Positions 1-5,791 of a DNA stretch of 6,094 nucleotides are shown here, one piece after another. The stretch covers positions 1 to 6,094 of the forward strand of contig CAJCIF010000542.1 of NCBI GenBank assembly GCA_903970355.1, given 5' to 3'. Both the position numbers and the translations under genes were made by a program. Under the pieces are notes generated by a model that did no database searches, had not been told where the DNA came from, and saw nothing but the letters and a program-made list of their open reading frames with translations. Numbering within the stretch: the first letter of the stretch is position 1; every line of letters starts with the position of its first letter. This DNA is from Actinomycetota bacterium (GTDB lineage Bacteria; Cyanobacteriota; Vampirovibrionia; Obscuribacterales; Obscuribacteraceae).

Positions 1-1384
1 CCCTGTAAAAGTATTTCTCGTTAGTCGCACCGAAAACAAAGGTGCTAGTTCCGTAGAAATGTCTACGCAAGAATCAAATGCGAACAAAGCAATTGCCGAT
101 TCCATGCAGATTCCAATTGAAATACTATCTGAAGATCACGATATAGATTTCAGTGGATGCGGTTTGATTGTCGATGCGCTTTTCGGTACCGGGCTCGATC
201 GCGAAATAGAAGGCATTCACCGTGAAGTGATTGAACTGATTAATGAAAGTGGTCTTGACGTACTCGCTATCGATGTTCCGTCCGGGATCAATTCCGATAC
301 CGGACAAATTATGGGTGCTGCTATTCAAGCATCACGCACCATCACATTCGGCTATCTGAAACCGGGACACCTGTGCCACCCCGGTGCAGAACTAGCAGGT
401 GTGACACACCTTGCTGATATAGGTTTGCCTGATTTGAGCAAACAAACACCATCGATTTGTGTCACAACCGTCGACGACGTAGCCGAAATATTGCCGTCTC
501 GCGCTATCGATTCTAACAAAGGAACTTTTGGAACAGTGCTTACCGTGGCAGGCAGCATTGGCATGAGTGGTGCCACCATATTGAGTTCCGAAAGCAGCTT
601 GCGGGTAGGGGCGGGCTTATCACTTCTGGCTACCCCTAAGTCACTTATAGCCTCACTTCCAGCTCAAGAAGTAATCTATCGCCCTTTGAGCGAAACAGAC
701 AAAGCCTCAATCAGCACAAAAGCGATCGAGGAACTCGAACCGGAACTGAAAAAAGCAACAGCTGTAGTTCTGGGTCCGGGCATGTCTACACATCCGGAGA
801 CCGTCAACTTCGTGCATGAATTCGTGGCGGAAAGCCTTGCCAGTCTCGATTTGCCTTGTATCATCGATGCCGATGCGCTCAATGCAATATCGAAGAAACC
901 GGAATGCGTTTCACACTCCAACAAATTTGTCTTGACTCCGCACCCGAAAGAACTCTCTCGCTTAATCGGCAAAGAAACAAAAGAAATTCAAGCAGACAGA
1001 GTAAATGCAGCACTTAATGCCGCCCAGAAATTTGGCTGCGTCGTAGTTCTAAAAGGCGCTTTCAGTATTATAGCTAGCCCAAATGGGGATGCATTCATTA
1101 ACACCACCGGTAATGCCAGTATGGCAAAAGCCGGAGCAGGTGATGTGCTTTCCGGAATCATTGGCGGTCTCTTAGCCCAGGATGTCCCACCATTTGAAGC
1201 AGCAATCGCTGGAGTCTACATTCATGGCCGTGCCGGTGAATTAGCTTCTCAGCAGTTGGGAATGTCAGGCGTATTAGCCGGAGACATATCTGCTTTCATT
1301 CCGGATGCGGTGCAAAGCATTCTCGATGGTGTCGGCTCAGATTTCGAAACCGACCTTCTCGAACCAGACTTGCCGCAAAGATAA
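1..1384 (+). CDS. nnr: Bifunctional NAD(P)H-hydrate epimerase / ADP-dependent NAD(P)H-hydrate dehydratase, 5'-truncated by window
   Basis: This is a cytosolic metabolite-repair enzyme. The YjeF_N domain interconverts R- and S-NAD(P)HX, and the C-terminal ribokinase-like domain dehydrates S-NAD(P)HX back to NAD(P)H using ADP (family knowledge). The frame is open from base 2, reading PVKVFLVSRTENKG before the first ATG at 59. The strand-like VKVFLVS fits the interior of the epimerase domain, so ATG59 is not the start and roughly the first 80-100 residues lie to the left. Numbering from ATG59, epimerase motifs are DALFGTGL (39-46), AIDVPSGINSDTG (70-82) and TITFGYLKPGH (94-104). The dehydratase domain begins near 150, with KGTFGTVLTVAGS (154-166), LRVGAGL (181-187), GPGM (239-242), DADALN (270-275), TPHPKE (293-298), VVLKGA (329-334) and GNASMAKAGAGDVLSG (351-366), where D362 is the expected catalytic Asp. 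TAA ends it at 1384. No disruption is seen. It converges with the minus-strand gene 16 bp away. Confidence 0.95.
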   Translation, partial: PVKVFLVSRTENKGASSVEMSTQESNANKAIADSMQIPIEILSEDHDIDFSGCGLIVDALFGTGLDREIEGIHREVIELINESGLDVLAIDVPSGINSDTGQIMGAAIQASRTITFGYLKPGHLCHPGAELAGVTHLADIGLPDLSKQTPSICVTTVDDVAEILPSRAIDSNKGTFGTVLTVAGSIGMSGATILSSESSLRVGAGLSLLATPKSLIASLPAQEVIYRPLSETDKASISTKAIEELEPELKKATAVVLGPGMSTHPETVNFVHEFVAESLASLDLPCIIDADALNAISKKPECVSHSNKFVLTPHPKELSRLIGKETKEIQADRVNAALNAAQKFGCVVVLKGAFSIIASPNGDAFINTTGNASMAKAGAGDVLSGIIGGLLAQDVPPFEAAIAGVYIHGRAGELASQQLGMSGVLAGDISAFIPDAVQSILDGVGSDFETDLLEPDLPQR

Positions 1385-1393
1385 TCAAGTCAA

Positions 1394-1410
1394 CTTTCAG
1401 TTAGTGAAAG
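1394..1410. terminator. Short hairpin between convergent genes, possible weak terminator
   Basis: A perfect 6-bp inverted repeat, CTTTCA / TGAAAG with the 5-nt loop GTTAG, lies 9 bp after the nnr stop and covers the TAA stop (1401-1403) of the minus-strand gene. It is the only hairpin I see in the 16-bp convergent gap and its edges. The stem is short and AT-rich, and no run of T follows on either strand, so it does not meet the usual intrinsic-terminator pattern. It is listed because the position suits a bidirectional stop signal. It may equally be chance. Confidence 0.2.
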
Positions 1411-2330
1411 AAGATATTCAACGCACTAAGAGGCGCTGGTTGTGTAATGGTCATTCCGAAAAAGCTGAAGGAATTGAAAGGGTTTTTTCCGAGCGCCAAA
1501 AACACTGACTGAGCTCCGAGAGTGCCATTACCGACAAAGAATTCTCCACTAACCTGGCCTGAACTAATAGATATGTTTATCTTGTTCTTGAAATTAAGAA
1601 AATTCGTCGTAACAGGAAGAGTGGAGTTAGGCAAAGCCCCTGTTATTTGAGTGTTTAATGGGCTATTGCCAAAAGCGTAAACAAATTTATCGGAGCCTAC
1701 GTATGACGTACCAGTTAAATGGTCAAATCCGAATCCGCTTATAGTACCTCCAGTTAAACCGGTGACACCAAGTCGTTCACCTCCTAAAACGGCATTGCCG
1801 GCGACAGTGTTTAACTGATTTTGTAGAATTCGCGCTGCACCAGAAAGCCTTAGAGAAGAATTGACTGAAAAAAATGCCACTCCGCTGGGCGGTGCACCTT
1901 TTGCATAAGTAAAAGAATTAACAGGCGTTGTGTTGAGTACAACATTTGGGCTGTTAAATGGATTGTTTCCGAACTCTAGATAAACATTGCCAAAAGATTG
2001 GGGTGAATTTGGAGATTGATACAAAGTTCCAAAGGTCTGACCAGTAACAATTGGATTATTGGTGACTTGTTTAATAAGGCCCTGGGTGACCCCAATACCG
2101 GTCAGCGATTTTACCTGGTTGTAGAAAATGCTTTGGCTGCCTGAAAATCCCGGGATGCGACTGTTTAACAAACTAGACCGCACCAAGCTCCTTGACAATG
2201 CTGTACTTTTTACAAGGTGCAATGGCACCAGATTACCTGTAATTCCGTGAGCAAAGACTGGGGATCCACACATCCCAGTAGCGAATACACTTGCGATCAA
2301 TCGTGCGAAGTTTCCATTCTTTACAGCCAT
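1401..2330 (-). CDS. Hypothetical secreted protein with a repeated G[NK][NS]P[FL]N motif
   Basis: I do not recognise this 309-aa protein. The frame is open back to an ATG at 2411, but ATG 2330 is preferred. It is preceded by TTGGAGAATTTGAAA, giving GGAG 9 nt upstream, and it places a signal peptide exactly at the N-terminus: K4 and R10, a hydrophobic stretch at 11-26, and a probable cleavage after PVFA (24-27) before HG. The mature part is rich in Gly, Asn, Ser, Thr and aromatics, with no Cys after the signal peptide. It carries three degenerate copies of a motif at residues 116-127 (VYLEFGNNPFNS), 216-227 (FVYAFGNSPLNT) and 276-287 (VFLALGKNPFNS). Each copy is preceded about 18-21 residues earlier by a GxxxG turn. 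The alternation of small/polar and hydrophobic residues suggests an extracellular beta-rich fold (inference). No LPXTG, PEP-CTERM or C-terminal helix is seen. GC is about 43% by hand count over 1561-2280, below its neighbours. It is transcribed divergently from the phosphoesterase gene. Confidence 0.8.
   Translation of the reverse strand: MAVKNGNFARLIASVFATGMCGSPVFAHGITGNLVPLHLVKSTALSRSLVRSSLLNSRIPGFSGSQSIFYNQVKSLTGIGVTQGLIKQVTNNPIVTGQTFGTLYQSPNSPQSFGNVYLEFGNNPFNSPNVVLNTTPVNSFTYAKGAPPSGVAFFSVNSSLRLSGAARILQNQLNTVAGNAVLGGERLGVTGLTGGTISGFGFDHLTGTSYVGSDKFVYAFGNSPLNTQITGALPNSTLPVTTNFLNFKNKINISISSGQVSGEFFVGNGTLGAQSVFLALGKNPFNSFSFFGMTITQPAPLSALNIFFH
1470..1505 (-). repeat. Protein repeat motif copy 3 (VFLALGKNPFNS)
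   Basis: This encodes residues 276-287 of the secreted protein, 22 residues from the C-terminus. It aligns with copy 1 over about 30 residues with a single one-residue gap. Confidence 0.6.
1650..1685 (-). repeat. Protein repeat motif copy 2 (FVYAFGNSPLNT)
   Basis: This encodes residues 216-227 of the secreted protein, the most divergent copy (S for N, L for F, T for S). It is preceded by GTISGFGF (195-202), which matches the GxxxG-aromatic lead-in of the other copies. Confidence 0.55.
1950..1985 (-). repeat. Protein repeat motif copy 1 (VYLEFGNNPFNS)
   Basis: This encodes residues 116-127 of the secreted protein. The repeat is visible at protein level and only weakly at DNA level. An upstream GQTFGTLYQ segment (97-105) aligns with GQVSGEFFV (258-266) before copy 3, so the full unit is about 30 residues. 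Confidence 0.6.
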
Positions 2331-2339
2331 TTTCAAATT

Positions 2340-2345
2340 CTCCAA
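2340..2345 (-). promoter_or_regulatory. Shine-Dalgarno site deciding the start of the secreted-protein gene
   Basis: On the minus strand the sequence TTGGAGAATTTGAAAATG places GGAG 9 nt before the ATG at 2330. No comparable site precedes the upstream in-frame ATG at 2411. With the signal peptide beginning at the same Met, this fixes the start well. Confidence 0.7.
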
Positions 2346-2366
2346 TATTCTGGCAGTGCACGCACA

Positions 2367-2372
2367 ATCATA
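2367..2372 (-). promoter_or_regulatory. Possible -10 element for the secreted-protein gene
   Basis: On the minus strand this reads TATGAT (5 of 6 matches to TATAAT). It would start transcription near 2360 and give a leader of about 30 nt that contains the GGAG site. No convincing -35 hexamer sits 16-18 bp upstream, so the call rests on the -10 and its position only. Confidence 0.3.
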
Positions 2373-2397
2373 CAGCACTAAATACGCGCATAGGGGC

Positions 2398-2427
2398 TTG
2401 GATAGTCGCAATGCAATGCGCTATGAT
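2398..2427 (+). promoter_or_regulatory. Candidate sigma70-type promoter for the phosphoesterase-led operon
   Basis: TTGGAT (2398-2403) and TATGAT (2422-2427) are separated by 18 bp. The -10 matches 5 of 6 consensus bases and the -35 matches 3 of 6. Transcription would begin near 2434, about 21 nt before the TTG at 2455. That would leave the upstream in-frame ATGs (2356, 2416) outside the transcript and so supports the TTG start. The spacer holds a GCAATGCAATGCG tandem with CGCA/TGCG arms (2407-2420), a possible but unproven operator. Confidence 0.35.
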
Positions 2428-2454
2428 TCAGTAATCCTTCGCTCATCATGCTAC

Positions 2455-2931
2455 TTGAAATTTGCTGTTTTAGCGGATACCCATATCCCGCACCGAGCTC
2501 GTGCGTTACCTCAACGCGCTTATGACATTATCGAAAAGACAGACGCCATCATCCATGCAGGAGATATCACCAGCGTTGAATTTCTGGATGAGCTGGCCAA
2601 ATTGAAGCCACTACATGCGGTGCTAGGTAATAATGACTTCAATATAGATGTGCCAAAAACTTTAAACCTGGAAATAGAAGGAATAAAAATTGCCGTTGTT
2701 CACGAAACAGGCAGTAAAGAAGGGCGTGCCAGACGGTTATCCAGAAGATTTCCGAACGCCCGTGTCGTTGTCTTTGGCCATTCACACATCCCACTTAATG
2801 AAGAGGTGGATGGTCTTTTGCTCTTCAATCCGGGTTCAGCTACAGACAGACGCCGCCAGCCCCAGCACACCATGGGCATTCTGACTATTGCGGGCGGCCA
2901 GGTTCTTGCGGAAATCGTGCCGTTAGACTGA
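2455..2931 (+). CDS. YfcE/MJ0936-family metallophosphoesterase (phosphodiesterase)
   Basis: This is a small cytosolic calcineurin-like metallophosphoesterase. Family members bind two divalent metals (often Mn2+) and hydrolyse phosphodiester test substrates; the physiological substrate is generally unknown. Numbering from TTG 2455, the metal-site motifs are complete: D8-x-H10 (LADTHIP), GD37 (HAGDI), G58-N-N-D61, VVH83 and GHSH (108-111), followed by the family signature NPGSATDRRR (125-134). The length of 158 residues is normal for the family. The frame is open to ATG 2356 (and ATG 2416), but the extra 33 residues match no family feature and families of this type begin with the KFAVLADTHIP strand. 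TTG at 2455 is therefore preferred, despite no clear Shine-Dalgarno. An ATG start at 2356 or 2416 remains possible. It is the first gene of the plus-strand group, 42 bp before the dehydrogenase start. Confidence 0.9.
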   Translation: MKFAVLADTHIPHRARALPQRAYDIIEKTDAIIHAGDITSVEFLDELAKLKPLHAVLGNNDFNIDVPKTLNLEIEGIKIAVVHETGSKEGRARRLSRRFPNARVVVFGHSHIPLNEEVDGLLLFNPGSATDRRRQPQHTMGILTIAGGQVLAEIVPLD

Positions 2932-2961
2932 CGGCATACTGATATAGTTAAGGTGAGTTTC

Positions 2962-2966
2962 AAGGT
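2962..2966 (+). promoter_or_regulatory. Shine-Dalgarno site deciding the dehydrogenase start
   Basis: AAGGT ends 7 nt before ATG 2974, whereas the GTG at 2953 has only AAG directly against it with no spacer. This favours the ATG, which shortens the protein by seven residues. Confidence 0.55.
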
Positions 2967-2973
2967 AAACAGA

Positions 2974-4161
2974 ATGCTGCAAATTACGCGATCCGAGCAG
3001 GTTTCTGGTGCCAATCCCTTATACACGCCCGAGCAGCTTGGTTGGCTGAAAAAGGCTCGTGCTTTTGCGGACAAGCTAACGCTCGAAGACATTCTGGCAA
3101 GCGATAAAGAAAACGCTTTCCGGCGGGATTTATTCGAGCTTTCCTGTCAGGAAGGTTTCGGTGCTCTTCCTTTCAAAGCAGGCTTTGGGGGCTCAGGTGG
3201 CGACTATGTCAGCTTTAGCCTGTTGAATGAGGAGTTTGCCAAGCGCTGCGTTCCCATAATGAGCTCGCTTGGCGTTCACATTTTGTGCCAGGAACCTATA
3301 TATAGATTCGGAACGGATGCGCAGAAATCAAGATATCTGCCTCTTGCCGCGCAGGGCAAGTACCTGGGTGCTTTTGGTCTTACTGAACCGGCGGCTGGTT
3401 CCGATACTGCTGCCATCGAGACTTCCGCTCATCTAAAAGGCGATCACTACGTTTTAAACGGCACCAAAACATTCATAACGAGTGGCGCCAGTGCCGACTT
3501 CTACATTGTCATGGCCCGGGTCACCGACCTGGCGGGTGAAACTGGTGAGGCAATCGGTATTACTTCCTTCATTGTGGAGCGCGACTTCCCCGGCTTTGAA
3601 ATCGGGCAAAAATTCGACATGCTGGGAATGCGTGGCTATGCTACTTGCGAGATAGTTTTCAATGACTGCCACGTTCCGAAAGAAAACCTTCTGGGCAATC
3701 TGGGTGAAGGCAGAAAGGTAGCCCTTTCAAGCTTAGCCAAGGGCAGAGTGACAATTGCCGCCCAGGCAACCGGTTGGGGACAAGGTGCACTGGATGCGGC
3801 CGTGCACGTTTTCAAAAAGCGAATCAGTGAAAACAGATCAAGAAGGCAAGAATATGCCCAGTTCGAACCCCTGCTCGGCAAAATGCAGGTAGAGCTAGAG
3901 GCGGCAAGGGCACTCACCTATCAGGCTGCATTTTCAATTGACTGCGGCACAAGCGATATAAACCTTGCTTCCATGGCTAAGCTGAAAGCGACAGACACAG
4001 CAATGGACATCGCTACTCAAGCCATTTCTCTTCTTGGTGAAGACGGTTTGAATCCGGATCTTCTTCTTGAGAGAATATTTCGGGATGCAAAAGCTGGACA
4101 AATCTACGAGGGCACCAATCAAATTCAGCGTATGCTAATTGCACGCAATTTGCTGAAATAA
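2974..4161 (+). CDS. Acyl-CoA dehydrogenase family flavoprotein
   Basis: This FAD enzyme of the acyl-CoA dehydrogenase superfamily introduces a 2,3-double bond into an acyl-CoA and passes electrons to ETF. ATG 2974 is chosen because AAGG lies upstream at good spacing; GTG 2953 would add seven residues. The 395-aa length is normal. The N-terminal helical domain spans about 1-130, the FAD-contacting beta-domain contains LTEPAAGSD (136-144), LNGTKTFITSG (161-171) and GMRGYAT (218-224), and the C-terminal helical domain ends with IYEGTNQIQR (377-386). Glu379 there aligns with the catalytic base of medium/short-chain enzymes. Oddities are FITSG where [FW]ITNG is usual, and loss of the usual RxxFG motif in the C-terminal domain, here RISENRSRRQEY. 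Chain-length specificity cannot be read from sequence. Branched-chain or isoprenoid acyl substrates are possible but unsupported. The next gene starts 2 bp after its TAA. Confidence 0.93.
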   Translation: MLQITRSEQVSGANPLYTPEQLGWLKKARAFADKLTLEDILASDKENAFRRDLFELSCQEGFGALPFKAGFGGSGGDYVSFSLLNEEFAKRCVPIMSSLGVHILCQEPIYRFGTDAQKSRYLPLAAQGKYLGAFGLTEPAAGSDTAAIETSAHLKGDHYVLNGTKTFITSGASADFYIVMARVTDLAGETGEAIGITSFIVERDFPGFEIGQKFDMLGMRGYATCEIVFNDCHVPKENLLGNLGEGRKVALSSLAKGRVTIAAQATGWGQGALDAAVHVFKKRISENRSRRQEYAQFEPLLGKMQVELEAARALTYQAAFSIDCGTSDINLASMAKLKATDTAMDIATQAISLLGEDGLNPDLLLERIFRDAKAGQIYEGTNQIQRMLIARNLLK

Positions 4162-4163
4162 CT

Positions 4164-4805
4164 ATGGAAGCAGCTACAGCTAATCCACAACCTGAACCGG
4201 TCGAGACTCAAGAAGCAGGGCGCTCTGTGCCACCGTTGCTTATAGTTGGCCTCATCCCTTTTATTACGGCGGCACTTCTCAAACCAAGATTTCTGGATGC
4301 CAATAACAATCCAGACGAATTGCATTTGAAGCTCGAAGACTTCTGGACGATAGCAACTGGTCTAATTTTGTATGCTCTCATAGTTGCTTTTTTTGGGGCG
4401 ATGGTGTTTACGCTCTTCAAGGGAAACCTGCTCAATTTTGAGAAGGTTGTTTTCGTCGCAATCTGCCTCAAGATTTCTTTGATAGCGATGATCGTCTGCA
4501 ATCATGAGCATTTCATAGTGGCGCAATTAGACCTGATTGAGAAAGATATGTGGGACGCGCGCGATCAGATCTCTTTGATTTTGCAAGGCGTAAAGTCTCT
4601 GTTGTACAGAGCGAATGATCGTGTGGCCGGACTGACCAGCGAAGAAACCGACAAAGGAAAAGACTTGCTCAAAACAATCGGTCCTTTAGCCATGATGTTT
4701 TTGAGCAAGGAGCGCAGTATGTTGAAGTGGGGCATGGCCGCAGCAAGCTTGGTCCAAAAAGGCATGTCATATCTTGGTGCCCGTCAAAATCGAAATCAAA
4801 ACTAG
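4164..4805 (+). CDS. Hypothetical membrane protein, three predicted transmembrane segments
   Basis: I do not recognise this 213-aa protein. A polar, Pro/Glu-rich N-terminus (1-22) precedes three hydrophobic segments at about 23-39 (starting PPLLIVGLIPF), 61-85 (WTIATGLILYALIV...) and 92-112 (FEKVVFVAICLKISL...). A polar helical stretch follows (113-160; HEHFIVAQLDLIEKDMWDARDQ) with heptad-like spacing of hydrophobics that may form a coiled coil or lie on the membrane. The tail is basic with a Met-rich amphipathic stretch (about 168-205). By the positive-inside rule the basic C-terminus is probably cytoplasmic (inference). No signal peptide, Cys pair or enzyme motif is visible. ATG 4164 lies 2 bp after the dehydrogenase stop without a Shine-Dalgarno, and its TAG directly abuts the next ATG, so expression is probably translationally coupled to both neighbours. 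Position suggests a role at the membrane with the adjacent prenyl synthase or DivPAP protein, but nothing in the sequence proves it. Confidence 0.85.
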   Translation: MEAATANPQPEPVETQEAGRSVPPLLIVGLIPFITAALLKPRFLDANNNPDELHLKLEDFWTIATGLILYALIVAFFGAMVFTLFKGNLLNFEKVVFVAICLKISLIAMIVCNHEHFIVAQLDLIEKDMWDARDQISLILQGVKSLLYRANDRVAGLTSEETDKGKDLLKTIGPLAMMFLSKERSMLKWGMAAASLVQKGMSYLGARQNRNQN

Positions 4806-5780
4806 ATGCGAACAGAACCTGCCCAATCTCAATCAACCTTTGATTTCGAGCGCTATCTTGCCGAAAAGCGAGCGTTGATCGAACAAGAGCTGGACATTTA
4901 TCTTCTGGCGAAAGAGCCAAAGATTCTCTGGGAATCAATTCGTTATTCGGTACTTGAAGGAGGCAAGCGGCTGCGTGCCATCTTATGCCTCACAACTGCT
5001 CTTGCAGTCATTCAAGAAAAACTGAGTGCGGATGAGACTTTAAAAGCAGTTTTGCCATGCGCTTGTGCTATCGAAATGATTCACGCCATGAGTCTCATGC
5101 ATGATGACTTACCATCACTCGATAATGACGACTTGAGGCGTGGCAAACCAACCAATCACAAAGTGTATGGAGAAGCGATCGCACTCCTGGCGGGGGACGC
5201 ACTTTTGATGTTAGCCTGCGAAACGGTTCTTACCAGAACTCCAAAAACCGTTGACATGGAAACCATCGTGCTTGTGACAAATGAATTGTGCCGAGCCACT
5301 GGAGCAGACGGCATGGTAGGCGGTCGAGTTTACGATTTAGAATTTACCGGTCGTGTCGATCAATTTCGCATGCAAGAGGGCATCGCCAGTGATACCAGTA
5401 CGCTTGAACTGATTCATCGCGGCAAAACTGGTGCGCTCATAAAGTTTTCAGCCTGGTCCGGAGCAAAACTAATGGGGGCATCGCAAAACCTATTAAAAGG
5501 AATAGACAAATTTTCTGAGGTTTTGGGGCTAGCCTTTCAAATTGCAGATGATTTGCTGGATGTAACGGGAGACGCAAATTCGCTTGGCAAAACGCCTGGT
5601 AAAGACCAGGCCGCCAATAAGGTGACCTGGGTGACCCTTTTTGGCGAGGAAGAAACCAGAAATCGCCTTAAACATCTGGAACAAGAGGGCTTAACGGCGC
5701 TTGACAATCTTGACTGTGCAGGCGAATCCGCTTCAGCACTGCGCCGGCTTCTCCAGTATGCTATTTACCGTTCAAATTGA
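4806..5780 (+). CDS. crtE: Geranylgeranyl diphosphate synthase (trans-polyprenyl synthetase family)
   Basis: This cytosolic enzyme condenses IPP with allylic diphosphates, supplying C20 GGPP for prenyl lipids, quinones, hopanoid-independent terpenoids or carotenoids. Visible motifs are GGKRLR (52-57), the first Asp-rich motif DDLPSLD (100-106) followed by DDLRRGKPTNHKVYGE (108-123), GMVGGRVYDLE (169-179), K207-T208, FQIADDLLD (244-252, second Asp-rich motif) and GKTPGKD (261-267). Met95, five residues before the first Asp-rich motif, is the residue typical of plant/cyanobacterial GGPP synthases (HTMSLIHDD); E. coli FPP synthase has Tyr there. GGPP is therefore favoured over FPP. At 324 aa it is slightly longer than usual, in part from a roughly 10-residue insertion between GGRVYDLE and HRGKTG. 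The usually conserved Gln of GGQ is Arg174. ATG abuts the preceding TAG and has no Shine-Dalgarno, which suggests translational coupling. FPP synthase (ispA) is the alternative label. Confidence 0.92.
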   Translation: MRTEPAQSQSTFDFERYLAEKRALIEQELDIYLLAKEPKILWESIRYSVLEGGKRLRAILCLTTALAVIQEKLSADETLKAVLPCACAIEMIHAMSLMHDDLPSLDNDDLRRGKPTNHKVYGEAIALLAGDALLMLACETVLTRTPKTVDMETIVLVTNELCRATGADGMVGGRVYDLEFTGRVDQFRMQEGIASDTSTLELIHRGKTGALIKFSAWSGAKLMGASQNLLKGIDKFSEVLGLAFQIADDLLDVTGDANSLGKTPGKDQAANKVTWVTLFGEEETRNRLKHLEQEGLTALDNLDCAGESASALRRLLQYAIYRSN

Positions 5781-5783
5781 TTT

Positions 5784-5790
5784 GAGAGGA
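5784..5790 (+). promoter_or_regulatory. Shine-Dalgarno site GAGAGGA before the DivPAP gene
   Basis: GAGAGGA lies in the 11-bp gap after the crtE stop. It leaves 5 nt from its first GAG (1 nt from its last A) to ATG 5792, and 13 nt to the in-frame ATG 5804, so ATG 5792 is the better fit. It is the strongest ribosome-binding sequence in the operon, where the two preceding genes have none. Confidence 0.6.
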
Positions 5791-5791
5791 C

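Noticed and set aside
59..61. ATG 59 as the start of nnr
   Set aside because: The frame is open upstream to base 2 and the upstream codons encode a strand expected inside the epimerase domain. The conserved N-terminal part of the family is missing, so the gene begins outside the window.
1305..1508. Plus-strand 67-codon frame across the nnr 3' end and the secreted-protein gene
   Set aside because: It lies in another frame over two well-supported genes, has no domain signal and no Shine-Dalgarno. It is an overlap artefact.
1470..1985. CRISPR or DNA-level tandem array suggested by repeated GGAAACAATCC-like and GGAAAAAACCC-like words
   Set aside because: There are only three degenerate copies with unequal spacing (100 and 60 residues), and similarity is at protein level. 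They are motifs within a coding gene.
2265..2280. Lipoprotein signal (Cys21 of the secreted protein)
   Set aside because: The residues before Cys21 are ATGM. Met at -1 does not fit the lipobox, while PVFA-HG gives a good ordinary cleavage site.
2331..2411. 27-residue N-terminal extension of the secreted protein from ATG 2411
   Set aside because: It would bury the signal peptide behind polar residues, crosses the promoter region and lacks a ribosome-binding site. ATG 2330 has GGAG and begins the signal peptide.
2700..3092. 130-codon minus-strand frame across the phosphoesterase-dehydrogenase junction
   Set aside because: It is antisense to two clear enzymes whose motifs are intact, with a Ser/Cys-rich composition typical of a shadow frame.
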